This document shows positions 45,099-53,567 of a stretch of 64,000 nt of DNA, piece after piece. The first letter of the stretch is position 1. Every line of letters starts with the position of its first letter. Below the pieces are notes generated by a model. It worked only from the letters and a program-made list of their open reading frames with translations. It was not told the origin of the DNA and did no database searches. Both the position numbers and the translations under genes were made by a program. This DNA comes from an uncultured Opitutia bacterium (GTDB lineage Bacteria > Verrucomicrobiota > Verrucomicrobiia > Opitutales > Opitutaceae): contig CAIRCN010000042.1 in NCBI GenBank assembly GCA_903877135.1, positions 1 to 64,000 on the forward strand, given 5' to 3'.

Positions 45099-46085
45099 GT
45101 GAACTTCCTTTTCTCTACCACCCGTTTTTCACGTTCCCTCCGTCCTCTTGCACTCGCCACGCTGGCGCTGGTCGCCGCTGCTCCCGCCTCAATCGCCTGC
45201 TCTGTCTGCGGCTGCTCGCTCAGCTCCGACTGGGCCGCCCAAGGCTACGCCACGAATCCCGGCCCCGAAGCGGCCGTGCGCTACGAATATTTCGACCAGA
45301 CCGACCTGCGCAGCGGCACCGGCAGCGTGAACCGAGCCACGCTCGGGTTCCCCAACGACAGCGAAATCCAGCAGCGCACCCTGAACCGCAATACCGTGCT
45401 TGATCTGAGCGACGTCCTCGACCCCTCGTGGGCGATCAGCGCCACGATTCCCTGGCACGATCGGCTCCACACCACCATCGCCGCGGGTGACACAGACCTC
45501 TCAACTACCTACGCCAGTGGTCTCGGCGATGTGCGACTGCTCGCCCGCTATCAGAATTTCAGCGGCGATCACAGCTTCGGTCTGCAAGCGGGCCTGAAGC
45601 TGCCCACGGGACGCTTCGATCAGAATTTCACCGCTGGTCCGCAAAGCGACGGCCCGCTCGACCGCGGACTCCAACTCGGCACCGGCACCACCGACCTGCT
45701 GGCCGGCGCCTCGTGGTTTGCGCGGCCGGCGACCAGCGTCGGCTTTTTCGCGCAGGCGATGTTCGACCAGCCGCTCGCCGCGCGTGAGGGCTTCCTGCCC
45801 TCCGCCAGTCTGACCCTTAGCAGCGGCGTCCGCTGGCTGAACGCGAGCCTCTTCACCCCGCAGCTCCAGCTCAACGTAAAGACCGAAACCCGCGAGCACG
45901 GCGCGCAGGCCGACACGCCCAACAGCGGCGGCATCATCGCCTACCTCAGCCCCGGCCTGACGGCCGAAGTCACTACCCGCGTCAGCGGCTTTGTCTTCGT
46001 GCAGCTACCCGTTTACCAACGCGTCAACGGCCTCCATTTGGAGCCAAAGTGGATCCTTTCGCTCGGCATGCGGATGAAGCTCTAG
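45099..46085 (+). CDS. Outer-membrane beta-barrel (phenol MetA/transporter-like) with N-terminal CxxCxC
   Basis: The start is placed at GTG 45099, giving 328 aa with a signal peptide (VNFLFSTTRFSRSLRPLALATLALVAAAPASIA). The mature protein begins CSVCGCSLSSDWAAQGYA, a Cys-rich metal-binding-like patch. The rest shows alternating beta-strand pattern (AVRYEYFDQ, LGDVRLLARYQNF, FGLQAGLKLPTGRF, GVRWLNASLF) and ends MRMKL, compatible with an outer-membrane barrel. The frame upstream of 45099 is Arg/Pro-rich and likely untranslated. It precedes a copper-binding CusF-like gene by 42 nt. Confidence 0.65.
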   Translation: MNFLFSTTRFSRSLRPLALATLALVAAAPASIACSVCGCSLSSDWAAQGYATNPGPEAAVRYEYFDQTDLRSGTGSVNRATLGFPNDSEIQQRTLNRNTVLDLSDVLDPSWAISATIPWHDRLHTTIAAGDTDLSTTYASGLGDVRLLARYQNFSGDHSFGLQAGLKLPTGRFDQNFTAGPQSDGPLDRGLQLGTGTTDLLAGASWFARPATSVGFFAQAMFDQPLAAREGFLPSASLTLSSGVRWLNASLFTPQLQLNVKTETREHGAQADTPNSGGIIAYLSPGLTAEVTTRVSGFVFVQLPVYQRVNGLHLEPKWILSLGMRMKL

Positions 46086-46127
46086 CCCTCGCCTTCACCG
46101 GCAACTTCCTGCAAAAATCTTCCCATC

Positions 46128-46523
46128 ATGAAAACCCAACTCCGTTCCCTCGTAGTCCTGCTCGCCTTCTTGCCCGCTGTGCCCTTCGCCGCCGACTCGA
46201 CCAAGAACTGCGGCTGCGCCTGCTGTAAGGGCAAGGAGGTCTGTTGCTGCAATACTCCCGCCGCAACCGACACACCGAAAAAGCCCGACGACGCCATGCG
46301 CTACCCGCTGCGCGGCGTTATCGTCAAAGTGCAATCGGCCGAGTCGTCACTTCTCGTGAAGCATGAGAAAATTCCCGGCCTCATGCCGGGGATGACGATG
46401 TCCTTCAAAGTCGATGCCGCCACGCTCAAGGCCGCCCGGGCCGGCCAGGCCATCACCGCGACACTCGTGCAGCGCGACGACAGCTTCGTCCTCGAAGACG
46501 TCAAACCCGCGGCTATAAAATGA
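46128..46523 (+). CDS. CusF-like copper-binding protein with Cys-rich N-terminus
   Basis: The 131-aa protein has a signal peptide (MKTQLRSLVVLLAFLPAVPFAA). A Cys cluster follows (NCGCACCKGKEVCCC, eight Cys in about 15 residues), then a CusF/SCO-associated copper-binding domain with HEKIPGLMPGMTMSF (about 76-90). The MPGMTM motif binds Cu(I) through Met. The Cys cluster is unusual in this family and may add a thiolate site. Its last 11 nt overlap the convergent transporter gene, so expression levels may interfere. Confidence 0.85.
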   Translation: MKTQLRSLVVLLAFLPAVPFAADSTKNCGCACCKGKEVCCCNTPAATDTPKKPDDAMRYPLRGVIVKVQSAESSLLVKHEKIPGLMPGMTMSFKVDAATLKAARAGQAITATLVQRDDSFVLEDVKPAAIK

Positions 46524-47970
46524 ACTCCGCACCGACCGGCGGCTTTTTCACCACCGGATCGGGCGGTGTGTAGCCCTTGGCGCCCCCGAGCCGCTGCCAC
46601 TGCGCGTAGAGCAGGAGCAGCGCGACGAGTGCGAGCGTGGTCAGCACGCCGCAGAAGATGAAGACGTAGCGGTAGTCGGCGACGCGCTCGAACAGCCAGC
46701 CCACGATCGGCGGGGAGAAGATGAGGCCGATCATGCCGAAGATGAGGTTTGCGCTGATGAACTGGCCGTAGCGTTCCCGCGGCAGCAACCGCGGTCCCAT
46801 CGCCGTGGCAGCGCCAAGATAGACGGCGATCGCCGCCTGGTTGAAGCTCCACCAAAGCAGCAGCGAGGATTTGTCGTGCACGCACCAGAAGCAGCAGAAG
46901 TAGCTCAGGGCCGTCGCCAACTGACCTGTTACTGTCACCCGCATTGGATGGTAGCGGTCGGCAAAAAATCCCACGATGAAGAAGACCGGCACTTGCACGA
47001 CAAACGTCCAGCCCCGCACCTCGCCAAATTCCTGCAACGACAGGCCCAGCGTGGACGCGTAGCCGGCCTTGCCGGCCTGCGTGCCGAAGAAGACAATGAA
47101 GTTGAGCGGCACAAGCGCGGCCCAGTTGAAGAAGGAGACGAAAAAGAACGTCAGGTAGAAGCGGTGGCGGAAACAGGTTTGGAAATACTCCTGCACCGCA
47201 CCCAGCGGGCCGCCGGGCGCCTTGGGCGGCGGCGGGGGATATTCGCCCTCCTTCACGTTCCAGACGATCAGGGAAAAGGCCCCAGCGAAGAGGCACCCGA
47301 TCAGCACGTAAACGTGCACCGTGTAGGCCTCGACCCAACCCATCGCCCAGCGGTTGAAGGCCAGGCTGCCCAGCGCGCCGACCGCACGATAGAGCCCGGC
47401 GAACTTGCCCATCACCTCCGGGGGAATCACGTCGGCGATCAGGCAGGCAAAGACCTGCACGATGTAGGCGTTGAACAGCAGGAAGACCACGACGAAGACG
47501 CTGATCCACGCAATCGAGCAGCCCGCGACGGTGAATCGCTCGAAGCCCACGGCGGCGAGCAGGCGGTGCAGCCCGAGGCCGGCGGGCTTGGCCGCGCCGA
47601 GCAACACGAGGCTGAGCACGACGGGCGGCGTGCACCACAGCAGGAACGGCCGCCGCCGGCCCAACCGGCCGCGGTGCCGGTCGCTCTGTGTGGCGACCAC
47701 CGGATACCAAAAAAATGCGACGAGCGAGGACAGGCTGCCGCCGACCAGGCCGATCAGCGTGTCGCTCGCGCCCTGCCACCGCAGAAGCAGTGGTGTGAAG
47801 GTCGTCATCGACTCGAGGAGCTGGAAAAAGAAATCGCCCCAGAGCATCCAGAACACCACCTGCACCAAGGCGCCTTTCGTGTAGGCGAGCGTGCCCACCC
47901 GGTAAAGCTTGGGGCCCGTCGCGGCCGGCGGAGAAACGGCAGGGCCATCGCTTGTGGGTGGGGGCGGCAT
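46513..47970 (-). CDS. MFS sugar-type transporter
   Basis: The 485-aa protein starts at 47970 (MPPPPTSDGPAVSPP); in-frame sequence upstream is Arg/Pro-rich and overlaps the lyase gene in another frame. About 12 hydrophobic segments are present, with the MFS loop 2-3 basic motif (SDRHRGRLGRRRPFL) of the GPH/sucrose-type branch. It probably imports an oligosaccharide. It lies 83 nt downstream of a heparinase-like gene, which fits an uptake-plus-cleavage pair. Confidence 0.82.
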   Translation of the reverse strand: MPPPPTSDGPAVSPPAATGPKLYRVGTLAYTKGALVQVVFWMLWGDFFFQLLESMTTFTPLLLRWQGASDTLIGLVGGSLSSLVAFFWYPVVATQSDRHRGRLGRRRPFLLWCTPPVVLSLVLLGAAKPAGLGLHRLLAAVGFERFTVAGCSIAWISVFVVVFLLFNAYIVQVFACLIADVIPPEVMGKFAGLYRAVGALGSLAFNRWAMGWVEAYTVHVYVLIGCLFAGAFSLIVWNVKEGEYPPPPPKAPGGPLGAVQEYFQTCFRHRFYLTFFFVSFFNWAALVPLNFIVFFGTQAGKAGYASTLGLSLQEFGEVRGWTFVVQVPVFFIVGFFADRYHPMRVTVTGQLATALSYFCCFWCVHDKSSLLLWWSFNQAAIAVYLGAATAMGPRLLPRERYGQFISANLIFGMIGLIFSPPIVGWLFERVADYRYVFIFCGVLTTLALVALLLLYAQWQRLGGAKGYTPPDPVVKKPPVGAEFIL

Positions 47971-48053
47971 GAAGGCGAAACGCAGTCGATGCAATGAACC
48001 CGTGGGCCCAAGTCGAACCCGATCGGAAAAATCGTCCGCGCGACGAGACGCGG

Positions 48054-50435
48054 CTATTCGGGCTTGGGTTGCTTGAGACTGAGCTTCACGGTGACGCTCA
48101 GCTTGCCGGCGAGGCCGGGCTGGCGGAGGGTGAGGCGCGGCTGCGTCGCGGCGTGCGCCCAACCGAATAGGCTCTGGCTGCCGGGCTTGATGGTGTCGAG
48201 GCGCCGGTTGCTGGCGCCGTGATACACCATTTCCACGCTCGTGCGTCGCGGGTCCTGCAGCACCAATTCCTCGAGCGCGACCTCGACGCCCTCCGGGATC
48301 AGCAGCGCGGCGCACGCGCGCCGGCTCTCGATGACGATGCGGTCGCCCTCGCGTCGCATCGGCAGGTGCGTGGTCCAGTGGAAGACCGCGCCGCGGCCTT
48401 TTTCCACGGCCCACTCGTCGGTGATGACAAAGGTGCCGGGAGTCGGCGAATCCCAGGAGCGGTGCCACTTGGTGAACCAGCCTTCCCAACCGGGCGTGGC
48501 GTCCACCGTGGCATGGAACCGCGTGGCGTCGCCGGCGCCCTGAGGTTTGATGTCGGCAAAAATCGGATTCTGCGGATGAGGGCGCTCGGTGTCGCTCCAC
48601 GGCGTGACCATGGTGTGCCGCTGCGCCTGCTTGAGCAGGTCGGTGACGGGGTTGGCGTAGTCGAGCACGCCGAAATCCATCGCGAAACTGTCGCCCGCAA
48701 ACTCGAGGACGAAGCTGCCCTTGTCCTCGTGCTGGTGGTCGCCGCCAGAGCGGTTGCCCATGATAAAAAGCTTCACGAGCTCGCCTTGGTGGCGGCGCAC
48801 GGAACACATCATGCCCGTGTCGGGCATCGAGCAGAAAGGCGCGAGCGGCGGGCCCTCCGCCGGGATGTCGCGGTCGAGTCGCAGCGGCAGCAACATCGGC
48901 GCGGCACCGGCGCGGCGCAGGGATTTGCGGTAGATCGTCACCCAATGCGACTGCGGCATCAGCCACGCGAGGAAGGCGAGGCCCTCGCTCACGGCGAATA
49001 TCGCATCGGCGATCAAGATCATGTCCTGGCTGTCGTCGGTCGAGTAAAGCATCTCGGCCAGCCGGTCGGTGCGCAGCAGGGCGGGCACGATCAGGCTGCG
49101 CGGATCGAGGCCGCGGCCGCGGGCGTAGAGCGTGGCGCCGAGGAAAGCCTGGCGCGCGGTGTATGTGAAATAGGAGACGCCTTCGAGGTAGCCACCGTCG
49201 GGCAGCAGCGCCTTCGAGAGATTGTCCTGCAGGTTGGCCCAGGCGAGGTCAGTGTGGGGCGCGACACGCGAGACGGCGGGTTTGGGATAGTTTTCGTGCC
49301 GCGCCGGCATGGTGCGCTCGAGCAGGAGCAGGCCGTAGAGGCGCGCGGGCGAGATCCACGCGAGCTGGTTGCCGTAATACATGTATTCCCACCACCACGA
49401 GGCCTGGCACATGCCGCCGTGGCCCTCGGTGGCGATGCGCTTCAGGATCAGCTCGCGACCGAGCGGCGTGAACCATTCGCCGCACAAGTCTAGGATCAGG
49501 GCGCAGTCCCAGGTGGCGATTGCCTGCACGAACCCGCGCTGCTCCGAAGTGCAGCCGCGCATATGCGCCCAGAAGCTGTCCTCCCAGCAGTCGCACAACA
49601 CGATACTCAGGGCGAAACGTGCGGCGAGCCGGCAGAGCGTCTTGTCCTGCCAGAGCACACCGGCCTGCGCGGCGAGCGGCCCGTGAAGCGAGAGCATCTT
49701 GTTGAAATCTCGCTCGCGCCGCAGGGTGTTGGCGCTCCAGATGTTCATGTGCTCGCCGATGAGGCTCTCGGGGCGCACCGTCAGCGCAAAATCAGCCCCG
49801 GCCCGCAGCTCCGCCGTGGCGGGGGAATCAGCAAACTCGCGCCGCACTGTGGCGAGTTCCTTGGCATCGATCAGCAGTCCGAAGGTGGGCTGGAACGCCG
49901 GCTCGAACTCCGGCGGCTGGAGGTATTTTTCCCAGCGCTCGTCGTAGCCGGACCACTGGGCGAGATGCGAGGCTAGGCGGCCGGGATGCTGCAGGGCAAA
50001 CCAGAGCAGCCAGCTCGAGCCGGCGACCGGCCGCGGATGGCGGACTTCGACGGTGAGGGAGAGAATGCGCGTGGCGCCGTCGAGCGGGAGCCATTCCTCG
50101 CGGCGGATCGCGCCAAACGGCTTGCCGGTATACCGCCGCGGACCCGCATCGGTCTCGGCGGAAATCGTGATGACGCTGTCCTCCGGGAGATTGAGGCAGA
50201 CGACCAACCGCTCGTAGGCCGAGCAATCGAGCGCGGCGTAGCTCCGGCGCAGGCGTAGGACAAGCCCGTCGGGTGCGGGCCGCTGCCACTGGCAATAGTA
50301 GAACGCCCAGCCGGGCGCGTGGCTGACGCCAATGGCCCCGGGGGCGTCGATGGTCCAGTTGGCGATCTCGCGGAGGTGCGGGTCGAAGAACGGTTCGAAG
50401 ACCGCTTCGGCGCAGTTGATGGCGGTGAGATACAT
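48054..50435 (-). CDS. Heparinase II/III-like polysaccharide or oligosaccharide lyase
   Basis: The 793-aa protein from ATG 50435 (MYLTAINCAEAVFEPFF) has an alpha/alpha-toroid followed by a heparinase II/III domain. The domain motif GGDHQHEDKGSFVLEFAGDSFAMDFG contains the expected His residues and metal-binding acidic residues; the usual form is NHGHADxxSF. The N-terminus has no signal peptide, so cleavage would be cytoplasmic, acting on imported oligouronides. The downstream MFS transporter supports this. The substrate class (alginate, heparin-like or other) is not determined by these motifs. Confidence 0.83.
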   Translation of the reverse strand: MYLTAINCAEAVFEPFFDPHLREIANWTIDAPGAIGVSHAPGWAFYYCQWQRPAPDGLVLRLRRSYAALDCSAYERLVVCLNLPEDSVITISAETDAGPRRYTGKPFGAIRREEWLPLDGATRILSLTVEVRHPRPVAGSSWLLWFALQHPGRLASHLAQWSGYDERWEKYLQPPEFEPAFQPTFGLLIDAKELATVRREFADSPATAELRAGADFALTVRPESLIGEHMNIWSANTLRRERDFNKMLSLHGPLAAQAGVLWQDKTLCRLAARFALSIVLCDCWEDSFWAHMRGCTSEQRGFVQAIATWDCALILDLCGEWFTPLGRELILKRIATEGHGGMCQASWWWEYMYYGNQLAWISPARLYGLLLLERTMPARHENYPKPAVSRVAPHTDLAWANLQDNLSKALLPDGGYLEGVSYFTYTARQAFLGATLYARGRGLDPRSLIVPALLRTDRLAEMLYSTDDSQDMILIADAIFAVSEGLAFLAWLMPQSHWVTIYRKSLRRAGAAPMLLPLRLDRDIPAEGPPLAPFCSMPDTGMMCSVRRHQGELVKLFIMGNRSGGDHQHEDKGSFVLEFAGDSFAMDFGVLDYANPVTDLLKQAQRHTMVTPWSDTERPHPQNPIFADIKPQGAGDATRFHATVDATPGWEGWFTKWHRSWDSPTPGTFVITDEWAVEKGRGAVFHWTTHLPMRREGDRIVIESRRACAALLIPEGVEVALEELVLQDPRRTSVEMVYHGASNRRLDTIKPGSQSLFGWAHAATQPRLTLRQPGLAGKLSVTVKLSLKQPKPE

Positions 50436-50519
50436 GGAGGGGAAAAGGCGCCGGAAAAATCGCACTTCACGAGTAGGCGGAGCTGCCCCTCATGTCCACG
50501 CATTCAAAGGGCGCGCCGC

Positions 50520-51365
50520 TCACGTCACAAAGGGATTGTAGCGCAGCTCGTGGCCGACGGTCGTCAAAGGGCCGTGCCCCGGCGCGATCACCGTTGCGGG
50601 CGGCACCGCATGCAGCACGCGCCGCACATTGTCAGCGAGTTGCCGGGGGCAAAAATGCGCCCCGCCCACCGAGCCGGCGAAGATCAGATCGCCGGAAATC
50701 AGCAGGGCGGCGCCGGCCCGTGCGCCAGGCGCCCGCACCAGGTAGCAGTTGTGTGCGGAAGCATGGCCGGGCGTGCTCAGCACCGTAACCTCGAAGGCCG
50801 AAAATTTCCGCCGCTCCCCCTCGCCGATCGGCGACCCGCACGGCACCGTGGCCCCGGTCGGACAATAAGCCGAGGCCACCCCGAAGCGTTTCACCACCTC
50901 ACACAATCCGCCGGCATGCTCGGCTTCGACGTGCGTGAGAAAAACCGCCTCGATCCCCCGGATGGCACGCGGCCAGGCTTCCTCAAGCACTCCGATCCCC
51001 GGGCCGGTGTCAAAAAGCACGCCCTGCCTCGAGCCGCACTCCGCAATGACATAGGCGTTGGCCATGCCGATGCCGTGGCGCATGCGCAGTGGATAAACGC
51101 AAAAAGGCAGCACAGAGATATTCGGCAGCGGATAGCGCCCGCAGCCGAGAGCGCACAAACCGACCTCGTTGAGCCCGAGCACCGCGGCCAGTCGGCTCAG
51201 TTCCACCCCCGTGAAATCCGGCCGGTAGTCGATGGCATCGCGGATGCGGGCGGGAGCCACGTCCGCCAACTTCGCCAGCGCCTCCTCGTTGAGGCCAGAG
51301 CGCAGCATGGCTTTTTCGAGAATGTCGCCAAGCTCGTCTTCAAGGGGAACGGGAATATCCGGCAC
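50520..51365 (-). CDS. HTH-like domain fused to a metallo-beta-lactamase fold with HxExEH motif
   Basis: The 281-aa protein has an N-terminal helical HTH/XRE-like region (about 12-68: GLNEEALAKLADVAPARIRDAI). A metallo-beta-lactamase fold domain (about 80-281) follows: LFDTGPG, then LTHVEAEHAGGL, STPGH, SGDLIF and APGHGP. The usual HxHxDH ligands read H145-x-E147-x-E149-H150, the pattern of the di-iron site in flavodiiron proteins (HxExD). His201, Asp226 and a late His complete the site. The combination suggests a redox- or small-molecule-controlled regulator or hydrolase. No partner gene is apparent. Confidence 0.78.
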   Translation of the reverse strand: MPDIPVPLEDELGDILEKAMLRSGLNEEALAKLADVAPARIRDAIDYRPDFTGVELSRLAAVLGLNEVGLCALGCGRYPLPNISVLPFCVYPLRMRHGIGMANAYVIAECGSRQGVLFDTGPGIGVLEEAWPRAIRGIEAVFLTHVEAEHAGGLCEVVKRFGVASAYCPTGATVPCGSPIGEGERRKFSAFEVTVLSTPGHASAHNCYLVRAPGARAGAALLISGDLIFAGSVGGAHFCPRQLADNVRRVLHAVPPATVIAPGHGPLTTVGHELRYNPFVT

Positions 51366-51445
51366 AGCGCACGAAGGCTATGGGAAGACGCAGTGGCGCG
51401 CAAAATGTTTTTGTTTTTTCCTACGCGGTGCACAGCGTCGGCTGC

Positions 51446-52015
51446 ATGGATTCCAGCCAGCAGGAAATTCTCGGTATCTTCACGCGAACCCGGGCGCTGC
51501 TCGAAGGCCACTTCGTGCTCCGCTCCGGGCTGCACAGTGGCCACTACTTCCAATGCGCGCAGGTCTGCCAGCACCTGGACGCCGTCGAGCGGCTGGCCGA
51601 GCTGCTGGTCGTGCGGCTGCGGCCGTATGTCTTCACCACGGTGCTCGCTCCCGCGATGGGCGGCCTCGTCATAGGGCAGGAGGTCGCGCGGCAGACAAAG
51701 TCGCGGTATCTTTTCGCCGAAAAGGAAAACGACCGGCTCGTCCTGCGGCGCGGTTTCACGCTCGCGCCGGGCGAACGCGTGCTCATCGCAGAGGACGTGG
51801 TGACACGCGGCGGCCGCGTGAACGAGTGCCTGGAGATCGTGCGCCGGGCCGGCGGGGTGCCGGTGGCGGTGGCCATGCTGGTGGACCGCAGCGCCGGCAC
51901 GATGCGCTTCGACGTGCCGGCGGTGGCGCTGCTCGAACTCAGTTTCCCCACCTACCCAGCCGACGCGCTGCCGGAGTGGTTGGAGAAAATTCCGGTGCAG
52001 AAGCCGGGCAGTTGA
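51446..52015 (+). CDS. pyrE: Orotate phosphoribosyltransferase (PyrE)
   Basis: This pyrimidine-biosynthesis enzyme converts orotate and PRPP to OMP. The start at ATG 51446 (MDSSQQEILGIF) gives 189 aa; a start upstream at 51380 adds a Val/Phe/Tyr-rich leader. The segment FVLRSGLHSGHYFQC, the internal APAMGGLVIGQEVAR, and the PRPP loop LIAEDVVTRGGRVNEC (about 121-136) are typical. It is convergent with htrA, 10 nt apart. Confidence 0.94.
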   Translation: MDSSQQEILGIFTRTRALLEGHFVLRSGLHSGHYFQCAQVCQHLDAVERLAELLVVRLRPYVFTTVLAPAMGGLVIGQEVARQTKSRYLFAEKENDRLVLRRGFTLAPGERVLIAEDVVTRGGRVNECLEIVRRAGGVPVAVAMLVDRSAGTMRFDVPAVALLELSFPTYPADALPEWLEKIPVQKPGS

Positions 52016-52025
52016 GCCGACGGCG

Positions 52026-53441
52026 TCACTTGACCTCGACGCCGACCATACGGAGCGCGCCGCGGTAGTAAACGAAGAGAATGTGACGGCCGGGTTTCAG
52101 CGCGGTCCGGGCGACTTCAAGCTCCGTCACCTCCTGCCGGTCGATCTGCGTAATCAGGAGGCCCGGCACGAGACGCTCAGCATAGGGCGAGTCCTCGGCC
52201 ACATCGGTAACGATCAGGCCGTCGAGCCGGTCGGGAATACGCAATTTGGCGCGGAATTCGTGGGTGAGCGCGGACACTTGCACGCCGGGGAGGAGTTCGT
52301 TCGGATTGTCGTCGGTCTTGCCCAGGGTCACCTCAACGGAGAGCGGTTTGCCGTCGCGCGCAATTTTCAACTTGGCCTTCGCCCCCGGCGCCATTTCGCC
52401 GATCACCAGATGCAGCTCGTCGAGAGTGGTGACCGGCTTTTCGTTCACGCTGAAGACGACGTCGCCGGCCTTGAGGCCGCCTTTGTCCGCGGCGCTCTTC
52501 GGGGTGACGTCGGTGACGACCACGCCCTTCGTCTCGCGCGGCAAACCGAGGTTCACGGCGTCGTCGGCGGTCAGATTCTGCGCCTGCACGCCGAGGAAGC
52601 CGCGCGAGACGGAGCCCGTCTCGATGAGGCTGTGCATGACCGAGGCAGCGAGATTGATTGGGACGGCGAAGCCGATGCCGATGTTGCCGCGCGAGGGCGA
52701 GATGATGGCGCTGTTGATGCCGACTAGGCGGCCCTTGGCGTCAACGAGCGCGCCGCCGGAGTTGCCCATGTTGATCGCGGCGTCGGTCTGGATGAAGTCC
52801 TCGTAGCCCTTAACCTCTTCAAGGATGCCGACCTTGCGCCCCTTGGCAGAGACGATGCCCATGGTGACGGTCTGCCCGACGCCGAGCGGGTTGCCGACGG
52901 CGAACACCACATCGCCGACCCGGAGTTTGCCGCTGTCGGCGATGGTGATGGCGGGGAGCTTGTCGGCGTCGATCTTGATGACAGCGACGTCGGTTTTCGG
53001 GTCGGTGCCGATCACCTTGGCGACATATTCGCGGTCGTCGGAGAGCGAAACCTTCAGCTCGTCCGCGCCCTCGACGACGTGGTTATTGGTGAGAATGTAG
53101 CCGTCAGGGGAAATGATGACGCCGGACCCGAGGCCCTCCTCCTTGTGCTGGCGTTCCTGGTCCGGCATGTCGCCGAAAAACTGGCGGAGGAGCGGGTTTA
53201 TGACCACGCGCTCGCGGACAATCTTCTTGGAGTAAACGGAGACGACAGCTTTCTGCACGGAATCGAGGACGTCCGCATAGCTGGTCACGACAGCGGATTT
53301 GCCTTCCGAGACCGGGGAGTTGTCTACGCTCAGCGCAGGGGCCTTGCGGGGAGTTACGATTTCCTTGGCGATCAGACCGTGGCTAAATGCCGAAGCGGCG
53401 ACCGCGAACACAAGCATGCTGGAGAAAAACTTGGAATTCAT
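52026..53441 (-). CDS. DegP/HtrA-type periplasmic serine protease
   Basis: The 471-aa protein starts at 53441 with a signal peptide (MNSKFFSSMLVFAVAASAFS). The trypsin-like domain has the triad His121 (NNHVVEG), Asp151 (TDVAVIKI) and Ser228 (GNSGGAL). The PDZ1 domain begins near GFLGVQAQNL and includes KSAADKGGLKAGDVVFSVN. A second, shorter PDZ-like region (about 390-470: LIVTDVAEDSPYAERL) ends the protein. It should degrade or refold misfolded envelope proteins. It is the last gene of the prs-side block, 126 nt from prs. Confidence 0.94.
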   Translation of the reverse strand: MNSKFFSSMLVFAVAASAFSHGLIAKEIVTPRKAPALSVDNSPVSEGKSAVVTSYADVLDSVQKAVVSVYSKKIVRERVVINPLLRQFFGDMPDQERQHKEEGLGSGVIISPDGYILTNNHVVEGADELKVSLSDDREYVAKVIGTDPKTDVAVIKIDADKLPAITIADSGKLRVGDVVFAVGNPLGVGQTVTMGIVSAKGRKVGILEEVKGYEDFIQTDAAINMGNSGGALVDAKGRLVGINSAIISPSRGNIGIGFAVPINLAASVMHSLIETGSVSRGFLGVQAQNLTADDAVNLGLPRETKGVVVTDVTPKSAADKGGLKAGDVVFSVNEKPVTTLDELHLVIGEMAPGAKAKLKIARDGKPLSVEVTLGKTDDNPNELLPGVQVSALTHEFRAKLRIPDRLDGLIVTDVAEDSPYAERLVPGLLITQIDRQEVTELEVARTALKPGRHILFVYYRGALRMVGVEVK

Positions 53442-53567
53442 GGATGGAAGGAGTGACAAAAGATTGGCAGGGAATGTTCCGGGTGCAAACGCCGCGGCCG
53501 ACACACGGGGCATTGGTGAGGCTGACAACGCAGCAGGCAGGACGGCGCTCCGCGCGACTGGACTGGG

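Noticed and set aside
48003-48966. Long in-frame extension before the MFS transporter start
   Set aside because: Residues are Arg/Pro-rich and overlap the heparinase-like gene in another frame; the ATG at 47970 starts the hydrophobic transporter.
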